Positions 22,755-35,130 of a stretch of 64,000 nt of DNA are shown in pieces. Origin of the DNA: Atopsyche davidsoni (Eukaryota > Arthropoda > Insecta > Trichoptera > Hydrobiosidae). Positions within the stretch are counted from its first letter, which is position 1. Each line of letters begins with the position of its first letter. Position numbers and translations under genes: made by a program. The DNA lies in contig JAILWY010000007.1 of NCBI GenBank assembly GCA_022113835.1, forward strand, positions 2,609,001 to 2,673,000, given 5' to 3'. The notes under the pieces are model-generated. The model was not told the origin of the DNA. It worked only from the letters and a program-made list of their open reading frames with translations, and did no database searches.

Positions 22755-22940
22755 TGACCCATGATTGGCGTGCATTCAGTTCACTTCCGCCGGAGCACTA
22801 TCGGCCCGGAGGCTCGAGACATGTGTTCGCGAGTAGAGACAAGCTCGTTCGAGCCCTCGAAGCCTCCACGCACTGCTCTCTCGGAGCACCTTATCTCTGT
22901 GAAACGGCGGTCTCGTTTGAGGACTTCCGGTATGTTTAAA
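22755..22940. other. GC-richer patch
   Basis: A balanced-composition patch (for example CTTCCGCCGGAGCACTATCG) in AT-rich DNA. Two overlapping plus frames run through it, but no domain or splice site pair is convincing. Confidence 0.3.
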
Positions 22941-23154
22941 AAAAAAAAACAAAACGCATTACCGAGTATTGATTACGTTGCTTCAAGCCGAGGGCATTGG
23001 AATGACAGGGTAAAATATTGAAACAGTAGCCCATGAGAAACTGTGTTGCAATACGATGATTATTTAAAATGCATTAACAATTTATTTTGGATCCCAAAAC
23101 AACCTTATTTAAAAATATTTAAGTATAAACCTTCACACAGTGAATCTTCTACAT

Positions 23155-23200
23155 CGGGTGCCTCTTCTCAGAGGAGGTTGGCGACCATTTCAATAAGTAT
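23155..23200 (-). repeat. LINE 3' tail fragment (copy A)
   Basis: The minus strand reads LIEMVANLL, stop, followed by GAAGAGGCACC. This is the closing motif of the RTE/CR1-like LINE protein (...FREMVANLL) plus the start of its 3'UTR. The same DNA motif occurs at 34474-34504 and 54321-54352. Only the last dozen codons are recognisable. Confidence 0.6.
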
Positions 23201-23239
23201 AAACTTATGCTGAATAGTGGGTCCCCGGGTTCTTCTACG

Positions 23240-23350
23240 GTAACAGCAATATGATTTATTTCAAACACTTTTATTGATAAATGAGTCAAATATAAATGAG
23301 GTTACAAACGTGTTTTGTAAACGTTTTCGCCTTTCAAGAACTTCTTCAGA
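23240..23350 (-). repeat. Penelope-like terminal repeat fragment with hammerhead-like motif
   Basis: The minus strand contains CTGAAGAAG, ten bases of possible stem-loop, then GGCGAAAACG (23321-23350). This resembles the CTGATGAG...GAAAC core that Penelope-like retroelements carry in their terminal repeats, though the core here is altered. A matching copy lies at 56740-56769 with 23 of 30 positions identical. No reverse transcriptase is visible nearby. Confidence 0.45.
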
Positions 23351-26300
23351 CAAGTAAAGCAGCCTTTAAAGGAAAAAAACTTTTTCTGTGATTGCTCTGA
23401 TCACTCATACATGTTGTTTTAATACAGAATATAACACATTAAAAAGGTCTGTTATGAATTAACATGAACAAATTTAAAATGGGTCTCAAATGTAACAGTT
23501 CTCATGGGATTTTTTTTTACAAAGTCATGGTGTAATGCACACTATTTTTGTATTAAAAACCTGTTTAACACGTTGATATCCTGATGGTAAATGGTGCCGC
23601 CTCACAACATGATACTTACATGAACGTGCAAGCAACACGAGATTCTTTTGTGTGAGTCAACAAGTAAAAGCTAGCGAGAACATTGAATCACGTCGTGTTT
23701 TTTATTAGTCATTTGATATCTATAAAAATACAATTTATTCTCTGAATTGATTTGAAACCTAATATCTTACACGCGTAAAATTATATTTTTAACGATTCAA
23801 CGTTTTTATTTTTGAAATTATATTTTAAAAAATATATTAAAAACCTTGACTGGTAAAAACGTGAATAAGTTTATTTATTAATTTGTTCGTATGTTTAACT
23901 CCGCATTTTCTCTTAAGTCAGTTCTAGAAGTTGGACCGAAACGTAAAAAAATATTATATATAATATTCAGATGCATGTTTATGCTCTTATAATATATGTT
24001 ATAACATTTTACTCTAATAATTTTTAAACAAAAAATACGTACGTTACTAATGATAATAAATAATTCCGACTTTCTATTAAAAAAAAAACACAATGAAATA
24101 ATGAATATCACGTTTCGTATTAAACATTATAATTATGGATTAATTATTAAAAAATATTTTTAAGTATTATTGATCGACGTAGGCTGTTACGATAATCACA
24201 TATCAATAGGTATCATTATATTTTTAATGTAATCCCACGTATCGATACTCATAATACATAATCTTATTTGCATTTACACAAGACGTCGTTTTATTAAGTC
24301 GTTTTAATTCTCGTCCATAAATTAAAATCAATTTGAAAATTCAAATTCGTAAATCAAAGCTACTGCATTATCATAAAATTTGACAAATTAAGACGGTAAT
24401 ATTTTAATTAATTTTTATGAACTCATTAAATTTTAAGTTCTGCTCTAGTTTGCTGCATATAAAAGGCGGAGTTATAAATAAGCAGTATGCTCACAAAGTA
24501 TCCAATTAATACATTTATCTTTAAAAAAAGGTTTTATTTTATGGTTACCCTGCTGATTCTCGAGGATTGGTTTTGTTGTGAACCATTAAAATTTACTTTG
24601 CGTCATAATTGAACCCAATTCCCAAGATAAGTACTAAATACTTATTAAGCCATTTTATATAGGCAAGGACGAAGGTGTAGTGCGTAAATAAAAAAAAAAT
24701 TTAAGGCCAAAAGTGTCACAGAATATAACGTCGTTTGACTAAAAATTTCAAGCAACTCTACACCCAATAAACTTAATAATCTAATTAAGTAATACTTAGT
24801 CATTTTTGAGAGGACAGACATACATTTAGGCACATTAAATATATTTTTTTGTTTTATACTGTAAAATACTAAAAATTCTTTTAATCCATAAATAACACTG
24901 AGGCCTCAACAAACCTCAAAAGCAAGAATAATTTTTTTCAAGTCCCTACAGTAACAAAAGCCAGGTTCGCAGTAAAACAAGAAATGGAAAAAAACTTCCT
25001 ATCAAAAGATTTAACAATTTTAATTACATTGATGATGATGAAGATTGAAAGGTTTCAGAATTTTCAGAAATTATTTGAGGCTTAAGTAATCAAAAAAATA
25101 AGATTTTGCCGAACTGAACGCGCACCGGAATTAGAACGTAATCCTCGGCTAAAAGAGATGTTAATTTTTTCTTTGTTCGAAAACAGACCCGAACTGGTTG
25201 AGGAGAAAATTTGCATTACAAATTATTTCCAGAATTAATGTAACAAAACCACGTGGTATTTTAACGTTTGAAATTTGCAATTTGATTGGTCCAACCGTTT
25301 ATTTTTATACCTGGCTTGGTATAAAACGGTCTTCAATATAGATTATTTCACTATTATGTAGCGATTAGTTGGCGTCGGATTAGGTCGATACGTTATAAAT
25401 ATGTAAATACAGGTAGTTTGATATCTTTCGATTTTTTAATTAAGAAAATAATTGTTGCATGTATAAATAAATGAATAATTTATAGCTAACAAGAAGTGTA
25501 GAAGGATCCGTGGACACACTACAGTATATACTATAAATAAAAACATGAAGAGTTATAAGGATATATTCAATGAGATGGCCACCAATCTCATTTATGGAAA
25601 AGCATCTGAAGCACACGATAGCAAACTAGTCGGACAAATTAAAAAAACTCGTAGTCTCCTAGTGATTTGGCTATTTATATATTTATTTAAATATGAATCA
25701 TTAAAAAATAAGCCAGTTCGCTGTGGATATAATGGTGTTGTATACAAATCATAATTATCAAGAAACATCGAAGATCAAATAATTTCGAAAGATTTATTAC
25801 GCATTAATGGTGTTTTACGATAAAAATATGCAAATCGTCGATATCAAATGTATAAACTCTTTGATGCAGTCACTGATTAAGACTTATCGATGTAAATTTT
25901 CTCATTCGAAGATTCCCGACACTGAAATTAATCACGAAGCTGCAGAACACAAAAGAAGAACGTCAGACATTAATCTCGAATAATAAAAGATACCTGGCTC
26001 ATAAGAAATTCAACGCCTCGTTGACGAAAATAATTGAGTTGTTAGAATGACTAAGTCCAGAAAAAACGAGCGTGGCATTTTGATTTCTCAGTAATAAATG
26101 GAGATTAAATAAATTTTATTAGACTTGCCACGTGAAATGAAAATTCTCAGGTTTCTCGAATATCACAGAAGAAACGTTAAAATTAAAAGGAATAACAATC
26201 GTTGGAAAAAAATAATAAAATGTGTTATTATTAGAATGACTTTAAAATGAGACGCTTTGAATGACAATTATAAATTTAAAAAAATATATATTTTGATTAA

Positions 26301-26440
26301 TATTTATACTAAAATAAAAAATATATAGTTAACAAAAACCGATATCACTTTATTGACACTTACTTTTTTAAAAAATGTGAACCAGTAACGTAATCTATTT
26401 TTAATATTTTTATTTTGTATTTACTCATTACAAAACAAGT
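23351..26440. other. AT-rich stretch without supported genes
   Basis: Frames such as 25545-25754 (69 codons beginning MKSYKDIFNEMATNLIYGKA) look mildly protein-like but match no family I know and have no clear borders. A TATA-like site at 24454-24463 is described separately. Confidence 0.4.
24454..24508 (+). promoter_or_regulatory. TATA-box-like site (copy 1 of a shared motif pair)
   Basis: TGCATATAAAAGGCGG is a strong TATA consensus. It is followed at 24496 by AAGTATCCAATTA. The same two strings recur at 36714 and 36740 with closer spacing. No downstream coding frame supports a gene, so this may be part of an old LTR or repeat promoter. Confidence 0.35.
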
Positions 26441-26615
26441 CATTTGAATAATTGAAGTCACTCCTCATTCGAGTCATTATAATTACATGTCATTCAATTA
26501 ATTGGAATCTCTAAGCATTTGAGTCATTATAGTCAGTGGTTATTTGAATCATTATAATTATTAATCATTAGATTCATTGTTATAACTAGTCATTTGACTT
26601 ATAATAGTCACTTTT
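26441..26615. repeat. 25-bp minisatellite, seven copies in exact register
   Basis: Seven consecutive 25-base units start at 26441, 26466, 26491, 26516, 26541, 26566 and 26591 without a single indel. The approximate consensus is CATTTGAGTCATTATAATCA plus CTAGT. Unit 4 contains an exact AP-1 site (TGAGTCA), and others carry one- or two-base variants. Point divergence is high although spacing is perfectly kept. No frame is maintained. Confidence 0.88.
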
Positions 26616-29600
26616 CATTAAAAAAAAATGCTACAAAAGACTTGATATGTTGTGAATTCATTTGTTAAAAAGTTATACTTAAACCTAACGTAGAAAAGCG
26701 TACATATATAAAAAAAATATCAAGAAGTAGACTTTTATAAACCGATATAATAGAAATAGGTTGTCCTGAAGAAAAAATATAACATTTAAGAACATCTTAA
26801 AAATAAAACCCCAATAAAGAAGTCAAAAATACCATTTGAAAAAGCTTCAAGCTCAAAACGGTAAAAAAAAATAGAGCCTGGAAGAATGTAGAATGTAAGG
26901 ACGCTGAAATTCCGGCGGAAGTTTTTGATATTACTGAGAAGTGTATCTCTTATCGTGTATAATCTGAGTATCTGAGGATAACCACCACGATGGATGTCCT
27001 CAGGAATGTGGGAGATAGCATCTGGGGCTCGGCTCCAAGAAGTTAGGCTTCTCCCCTGGACCAGATGCATATCTGAAGTCAGTCATTAAATGTCTTTTTT
27101 TTAATCGAAGTTGTTCTGAAGGAGCATTTCAGGAAGCTGTTTTTTTTTAAGTTTTTTTTTAATGAGCGTATCAATTATTAACGTGGTGACATTCTACGAC
27201 TAAGTGACAAATAAAATGACCAGAACTGCAGCCATATTTTTTTATCATGATTGGTCAATATCGTTTTCTTCTACGTAGTGTTCTTTTGGCCAAAACCGTA
27301 AAAAAACGCTTTAAATAAAAGGACGCTACTGATTAATAACCGATTGATTGTTAGTTGTGTTGCAGCATGTACAGGCATAAACTCTTCGAGCCGAAGGCTT
27401 TCAGGCTTGCCGAAAGATCAAAGATGCCGAAAGATCAAAAGCAAACCCAGCTGTATCTATGTTTTGACGTCTCCAGAATTTACTTCACCGTAGTTGATTT
27501 TGAGAAAACTTATATATTTTTTTTAATATCAAATACGCTTGTCTCTAAAACTGGAAGTATATAGTGTAGTTTATTTCTAAATAATTTGACTAAATTCATC
27601 ACTCTCGCTTAGAGTTTTTTTTAATGTCACAAAGCTCCCTCCACCAAAAAAAAATAATCTTTCACGTATTTTGTTCACATTTGAACTTGAAGGCTCTAGA
27701 GAAATCAGCTGATTGTCAGCTGTACCGAGCTCGAGTGTGTGCTCTGTACGGCAGATAAACTGTCACGTGTCATGTTACGTGGACGATTTGGAACAAACCT
27801 TATATTTCTGTATTCTGTAGTTGCAGCGGTGGTGAAGTTTATCATTTCATTTAGTGCTGAAACTTTCAGTTTTAGAGATTTTTTTTAATGACGTCGTGGT
27901 TTCGTGAAACTGAACGACGAGAAAAACCACCCGAGGATTTTTGCTGTACTCAAAAAATAATACTCATGAAAAAAATATAAATTAACGAATGCCAATAAGT
28001 CATAAAATATTCAAATTGTTGCAGTCATAAAATTGTTGAAATTTCCATTGAGTAATAAAATTGCTATGAAATACATATAGCTATGTTCTGTAAAAAAAAT
28101 AAAAAAGATGCTGATTCAATATTATTAAATGCATTGTTTTATATTTTTTAATTAATGGTAAATAAACTGTGAATTATTATTTTTAATATATTTTTTATTA
28201 CATTTAATACTACGTTCATGTAGATGGTTTAAGACACCTGACATCTTCCACATCTTTTTCACCTGTCCGACATATCTTTCGATGTATTTTCTTTGTACAT
28301 CCATTCCGTAAATGAAAAGGTTACCGTTTATAAGGACGCATATGAATTCTAGAATTGAACATACTTATTGACAAAGATTTGAAGACCGCACGACCGATAT
28401 AACTCTTCAATTTAATAAAATATATATTTAATGCATTTACAACAATTATTAGCCAAGTATCTAGAAGTTAATTGACTTATTGAATTTTACCAGAATCTGT
28501 GAACATATCTATTAAGTCGTTTAATAAAGCAAAATGGTTTAGAGAAAACGTAAACAAATCTGTATTTGTAATAAAAATATCTGGTCATCATTTATGATAC
28601 CAGATACGAGACATCATACAGATACTAAAAAACTGGTTAAAACCGGTTTTAGAAAAATATTTACTCAAACAATTTCTAATAAGAACACGACAGATAAAAA
28701 ACCGAATCGTATGACAACCGCAGCGGACATGGACCAGTTTAAAAATGAACAAAAAATCGGTCCAGTTGTCATTATAGCTAGAGACCATGACTTATGACCG
28801 AAAGACTAGATTTTTATTAATATGATTAACAATTACAATTAAACGATATTATATTCTATATATGATGGATGTGAGTTCAAGTGTTTCTTAAAATCAATTC
28901 AATGTGTGAAAAAATGTACTTAATCATATTAATACAAAGAAAACCTGTTTAGGTAAAAATTACGCACGAACTGTGATTATCTTCACAAAAATTATAAATA
29001 TTTAAAGATTTTTATATCTCAGAATCATGTCATGAAGATGAATAGCCAAAAAAATATTTTATTAAATGTTGAATAAAAACTATATAAAATTTAAAAAAAA
29101 TTCTAGGCTATGGTATACTGTTTTTAAAGTTCAGAGTAAGGCAACAAAAATGTTTTCCTAAAGTGCATCCCTATTTGGAAATGGTGATGGTGACTATATA
29201 TTAATTTTGCATGTAACAGTCACTCGTTTCAATGCGAGTTCGACCAGGTCAGCAAATCGAGCGAACGCCTCCGTGCGCGCTTGCATAACTGAGTGACGTC
29301 AGAATATCATAAATGCTGACTAAACAACCACTCGTGCTTTGAAGCGGTAGGCCAGATATCATTACTGTTTTAATACTGTTTGAATATGTCATAAACATGT
29401 TTAAAAAATATTTTTATCAATATATTGACATAATTAAAAAGACAGAGTAACAGCAACATATTTTGCAATTTTTGTAAATATAGCAAAGTTTATATTTTTA
29501 TCATATAAAAAATTAAATAATCAGTGATAAAATATTTTTTTTTTTTAGAATATATCTGTATTAATCCGCACCTGTACAGTGAACCCAGCAGTCCGTTCGA

Positions 29601-30019
29601 ACCCGAGAACAATGGGCCGAATTTAACCCAAAAAAGTACAAAATCTAACGGGGTAGGACAATGCGCAACGGTCCAAAATGTGTCCACTTTTTTGAAAGGC
29701 TTTTTGTGTTGGTGCCATTTCTGCGGCCAGGCCTCCAGGTGCTCGCGGTGTTTTGATTCCCTTTCGATCCGAAATAGAGGACTTTAATATGTTATAGAAC
29801 CTCCATTGCTGCGAGGGTTGTGCGGTATCGGCGTGGGCTTTTTTTCGCCAGACCATGGCTTTGAACAATGCGATTGTCTGACTGCGAGTTATGTGTTTCG
29901 GGTTTTTCTTATTTTGTTCATAAGTATTTGCCCAAAAAATGCATCTATTCAAACTATATTTTTATGTATATTGTGAAATAAATTTTATTAACATTATGAT
30001 GTTTTATACGTTGTGTATT
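26616..30019. other. AT-rich stretch with GC-richer patches
   Basis: Patches of balanced composition lie at about 27660-27950 and 29575-29900. A 109-codon minus-strand frame at 29623-29952 crosses the second but shows no recognisable domain, and a plus-strand frame of 87 codons overlaps it. I do not call a gene here. Confidence 0.4.
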
Positions 30020-30240
30020 TTATACCAGTTCAAAGAATATTTGACTCAAAATATCTTCTCTCATTTCAGATATGAAATCTTTGTTAGTCAATTCCAGCAA
30101 GGCTTTGTATCTTCTAGGCAAAATATAAGTCAGAAATTGCTGCGCAGATTCTAATCCTTTTCGGTGTACAGCCCCCAGAGGCACAATTTCGTAGACTTCC
30201 CGTAAATCCTGCGACTTGTAGGAAAATAACTCAAAACGTT
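30020..30240 (-). CDS. Possible cryptic coding exon, unknown product
   Basis: The minus strand is open for about 73 codons and reads protein-like: SQDLREVYEIVPLGAVHRKG, then LESAQQFLTYILPRRYKALL, then ELTNKDFISEMREDILSQIF before a stop. Hydrophobic and charged residues alternate as in helical proteins, unlike the low-complexity frames of the surrounding AT-rich DNA. There is no ATG near the start, so it would have to be an internal exon or a piece of an element. A possible acceptor (TTTTCCTACAAG) precedes SQDL, but no good donor is evident. I do not recognise the family. A transposon relic is equally likely. Confidence 0.3.
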
Positions 30241-33200
30241 AATATAAAGATAAGTTAATTTCCATCATTGTAGTCTATCTGTGGCTGAATTATCTCACGA
30301 GGAACTACTAGACATTGTACGTTATTTCGGAGAAACACCTTTGTATTTCAAATTGGTGTGACCACGCATTCCGTTGCGAGCGAGACAGGTGACAGGATTG
30401 ATTCAATATATCACAAAATATGTTTATATAAGAAATAATGATACCGATCATAAATAATGAAAAAAAAAACATAATAAAATCGTTTTAGGCGTATTACCAT
30501 ACTGCTTGAAATACTCGTATATCTGAATATAAGATATATTATATAAATATATATTGATCTATGTACATATATATGAATAAAAAAATATTGTACTCAATTT
30601 CTTTGAGTTGTGATTTTTAATCACGAAATTTTTCGGATTAACCTTGATTTAATTAACAGTTTTAATACACAATTAATATTTTTAAATAAACAGACAAATC
30701 CCGAGATGTTGTAAAAAATAGTCATATTATTTCAACCCCTAAATACAGGAAGCTAAAACGCAGTAAGAGAAGCCTCCACCCTTTGTCTCGGCTACGGAGC
30801 TTGTTACTCAGAGTCTAGTGCCGATCGCCACATACTTAATCTAGGGGTAGTTACGGAGCATCCCCTAATTCGAGACGGAGGCATTATTTCATGTACCTAC
30901 CCACCCAATACTGGCTCAACAACCCTAATGTCGTATAGATTTTGGGTTGCCGAGCATAAATATCACTGTTAAAATTAAGTAATTTATTTAAACATTATAT
31001 TCACTGTTGTGTCATATAATATCGGAAAATAATTTATGAAATTTGTCTGTAATATTCACAGAGTTCACAACAATCAGCACCAGTTCAAATCCATGGTAAA
31101 AAATAAATCCATTAAATTGATTTGATGGATACAGTTTGTATTATTCTACGATTTGTTAAAATTATACAATATTTAATGATTATTGAAAAATAGAAATATA
31201 AAGATAGCACAAAGCAGCAAAGACACGTGTAAGAGGACATTTATATGTAGATATTTAATTGATAAAAAATAAAGATCATTACAGCTTAAGTAATGATAGA
31301 ATAATACATATTAAAAACTCATTTTTTAAAAAGAAGTTACTTATTTTAAGGGTGAAACGCAAAAAAATATTCAAAAATTCACTAAAATGAGAAATACTAA
31401 AATGAAAAATTTAGATTTACCATCAATAAATTCTTTTAAAATTCTCTTAAAACCTAAAGTATGTGATGATAATAATTTTTTTTAATAATTAAAAAAATAC
31501 GTTGTGTTAAATTAAAATTTGAATTTTGGCTGTATTATAAAAAATATTGTTTTTGAATCCCGCAACGAAATGCAAAACAGATATTTTGCTGTTAAAAAAT
31601 ACATTTTTTTATATTTGCGCGAAAATTTCTTCTTCAAAATGTGTTGTTAAATACGCCTCAGTAATTTTTTATATGAATTTTTTTTATCTTAATTTGTATA
31701 GACCTTTTGAGTGGAGTATTTTTAAAAGTATTCTGTGTTAACAAAAACTTACAGTCTGGCGAATGTGAAACAAACTTTATATAATTGATTTGGATGTTTC
31801 AAATATTCATGTATAAGGGGAGGGCTTCGTTCAACTGTCTGACACTTGAATTTCCATTAAATAATTTTGTATTCCTAAAATACGTTTCAGTATACCGATG
31901 TATTACTAAAGAGTTTCAGTTAATTATATACTACAGTTATTTCATGAAAAAGAACCCTTCATTTAATCCTTCGATAATTACAGAGAAGACAAACCACTTC
32001 AAGTTATATATTACTATAATAAAATAGTCTAATTGTTATTAAATTGACCCAATTCTTGAAATTTATAAACCGTTGTACATTTTAAAATATAATTTTAAAG
32101 TAAAACGAAATTTGTTTTGTTTAGTTAACTTTTAAAATATTATCACAAAAATAAGCTAAATCCATTCAAGAATCAATTATCTGATATCCATTTATAAAAA
32201 AGGTGATTAAGCCAGCCATGAGTGCAATGTTTCGTGATTGCTTCGAAACACTTGTTTAGTTGCCTCCTAGTCAAAATTTAGATGAAACACATTTATAATA
32301 AATATGTAATAATAATTGAATGTAAGTAGTAGTTTTATATTTTATTTAACTTTGCAGGTTAAAAACTCGCGCAATGCTTTCTTTTATTTTTAGTTCAACA
32401 TTCACGATCCTGCAAGCCTGAAAATAACCCATACTTATAACGTATAAATAACTTGCCTGCTTCTGGTCAGTATTTTCATAATATCTTACAGCTAGACGGA
32501 GTTATGGAGCCTCGGAGGCTCTGCGATGAACCGATGCTTTCGTGAAAACATCAATCATTCAATTAATAATACATCATAGGGGAAAAATCAATGCAGGAGC
32601 ATTAGTATGATTGGCTATATGTAAGTACTGGGTGGTGGCCAGGGGGTGTGTAATAGAATAGGCTTTAGCGCAGTGTATCCAGCTGCACCATATGGGAACA
32701 CTAGAGATAGACTGAAAAAACTGTTTACGCTATAACAAAATATAACATTCAACAATATTAAAATAACAAAATTATACAAAATGGTATTTGATATGGTAAT
32801 TACTGGTGATGAATATTGAATTGTATAAACAAAAAATAATAGAAATATTAAGTAATTCGAAAAGTTTGCTAGACGGGCAATGCATTAAAATTACTCTACA
32901 AAATGGTATACCATATAAAACTAACATCGTAGAATTAGATTCAAGATCATCATAAAATGTGAGTTAAACTTAAAATAAAAAATTTCAATCCAATCAAATA
33001 AAAAAACATGGTAAGTCTTGACCTTTTACCGATTGACCACAATGTGGTTCAATTATTTTTATTAAAATATATTCTTAATATAATTCAGCTACATTGAATA
33101 TAGAAATTTATTTGATTGGAAAGACGATTTCTTTATATTATTTCTCAAAGCTTATGGTGAGAAAATGTTGGGTTAGTTATGCTATTTTAGGGTTTGTTAT

Positions 33201-34425
33201 GATATTGTATTTAGTATTTGTAAAGTATTGAAAGACAAAATGGGCGAAAATATATTAATTAATCGACGTATTTTGATATGAATATTAAATTATAAGAATT
33301 AAAAATAAACACATTTTCGACCATAAAGATTGAATTTTGAAACTAAATTGATAATTATTATGTTAAAAGTTTATGAAGAATTAAATATTACAATTTGTTT
33401 GTCTTAGTGACCGAGTTACTAAAATAAAGTTAGAAGTTTTATTACCATGTTAAGTACATGGCGAGTATGAATATACAAAAATAATATATTATTTAGGTAT
33501 ATTATGAAACCTTTCAACTATTTTCAAATAACATGAAATTATATAAAGTAATGTAGTATTTTTATATGAAAAATTCTTTTGAAAAGTTCTAGTATAGATT
33601 TGGTTACTATACTATACATATTTGAGTAATTGGGGGATTTCGCATCTCACACTTATTGGAAACACACTTATAAAAATACATGCATACTTATTCATATTAT
33701 ATTTGAATGTAAATTATTTAGGAGAGTAAAATAAAATATTTTTTTTAGACACATTTTTAACTATTTGTTAATCGACTGATTGATTATACATTTGAATAAT
33801 AGTTGAACATCAAAACATATTTCATAGTAATGTACTTCAATCTCCTCTTATTGTGATTTTTAGTTTATTTAGATTAGATGTATATTTATTAGATAAGATG
33901 TCTCCGAATATATCTTTGATAAAAATCTAGTACAGAGTAAACCTAGCAATATTTGCTTAGCGTTAATACTTAGTTCGTAGGTATATAACTAAGACCTGAT
34001 TCCCTAGAGATTTCAGACTTAGCCGCTGGTCAATAGAAACTTGACTATTAGATCGGAAGAAATGCGACAGCCAACAGACGTTAGGGGCGGAGAGGGTGAA
34101 TAGGGGGAGGCTCTGAGGAAGGCTTTCTCCTACTTGTTGTTTCTGTGTTGTGCTCTCCTATGACTTATTTACTGGCAAAGTCGCCAAGTGAGTCAAGTCT
34201 GCGACTTGACATACTTCTAAAGCTGCTTTGATATATTATAAATAGTAATATTATATTTATATCATTCATGGGTTAGAGCTTTTTTAAGCGCGGATACCTT
34301 TATTTATAGAAGTATTGCTATTTATGAAAATTTGGTTTAAATTGGATACCTTGGGCTATCGTCAGGTGTTATCATGCTTGGCGCATTCTGTGCAAGACTC
34401 CATCATTTGTTATGGTTCAACCCAT
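30241..34425. other. AT-rich stretch without supported genes
   Basis: A short plus-strand open stretch near 30290-30352 (AELSHEELLDIVRYFGETPL then YFKLV, stop) looks protein-like but is very short. GC-richer patches lie at about 30770-30950, 32490-32700 and 33990-34200. No element ends were recognised. Confidence 0.4.
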
Positions 34426-34429
34426 GGTA

Positions 34430-34527
34430 ATTCATAGGTTGCTCAAAAAATGCAAATTTGTTCAGTAAAATGGTCACTAACCTCCTCTGAAGAGAGGCAT
34501 CCGAAGAAGAGGAGAAAATGCTATTTT
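34430..34527 (+). repeat. LINE 3' tail fragment (copy B)
   Basis: The plus strand reads CSKNANLFSKMVTNLL, stop, followed by a purine-rich 3'UTR (AGAGAGGCATCCGAAGAAGA). This is the same LINE ending as at 23.2 and 54.3 kb. It directly abuts the TTAA at the edge of the element that follows. Confidence 0.6.
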
Positions 34528-35130
34528 TTAAGGGTCTAGGTCCCATAATCGAGTTTTTTTGATCATTCTCTAGTCCGTTTTGCAAAAAAACGACTGCATC
34601 AATCAAAAATATTTAAATGCAAAAAGTTTGATACATCCCTTCTTCCGAATACAATATATTTTTATTTCTTATAAATTTACTATTAATATGATAAATATGT
34701 GTTTTTCCGATTGAAGTGTAGGAATTTGGAGATTCATCCGGTACATTTTCCAAGAATCCTAAACATTTAAAAGTCTTTTTTTCAATTGGAATTGAAAGAT
34801 TATATATAAACCATGTGCGTCTTATAAATTTAAAAATTAAAAAAAAAAAAATCTTTAACAAACTTTGGTTTTGAAAAGTCGTCATTTTATCTAATTTTTC
34901 AACATTTTCAAGATTTTATTTTACCCTTAAAATGGACGTAAATTAAATGATAAAAAACTGTTAAATATAATTTATAGTTTTTTCAATATTCTGTAAAAAA
35001 ATCAACTTTCGACATAGAAAAATAAAGTGATAATTAAATTAATTAAATGACACGATTTCGCCAGGCTAGAAGAGAGTCTAGAAGCGTCTAGTAGAGTCTA
35101 GAAGAAAAGGTCTAGAAGCAACTGCCTTAA
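34528..35130 (-). mobile_element. TTAA-flanked element, copy 1 (inverted relative to copy 2)
   Basis: A block of about 0.6 kb bounded by TTAA at 34528-34531 and 35127-35130 is nearly identical, in reverse complement, to 41028-41616. It carries GGGTCTAGGTCC at one end and a run of degenerate TCTAGAAG repeats (35068-35120) near the other. On the minus strand a frame of 90 codons (34885-34613) includes KTFKCLGFLENVPDESPNSY and is shared with copy 2. The product is unknown. TTAA flanks at both ends of both copies suggest a piggyBac-like target choice, although the ends are not a canonical piggyBac terminal repeat. Confidence 0.75.

Noticed and set aside
29490..29952. 109-codon minus frame as a gene
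   Set aside because: It overlaps an 87-codon frame on the other strand, lacks recognisable motifs and has no supporting splice or promoter signal. It is left as a patch of balanced composition.
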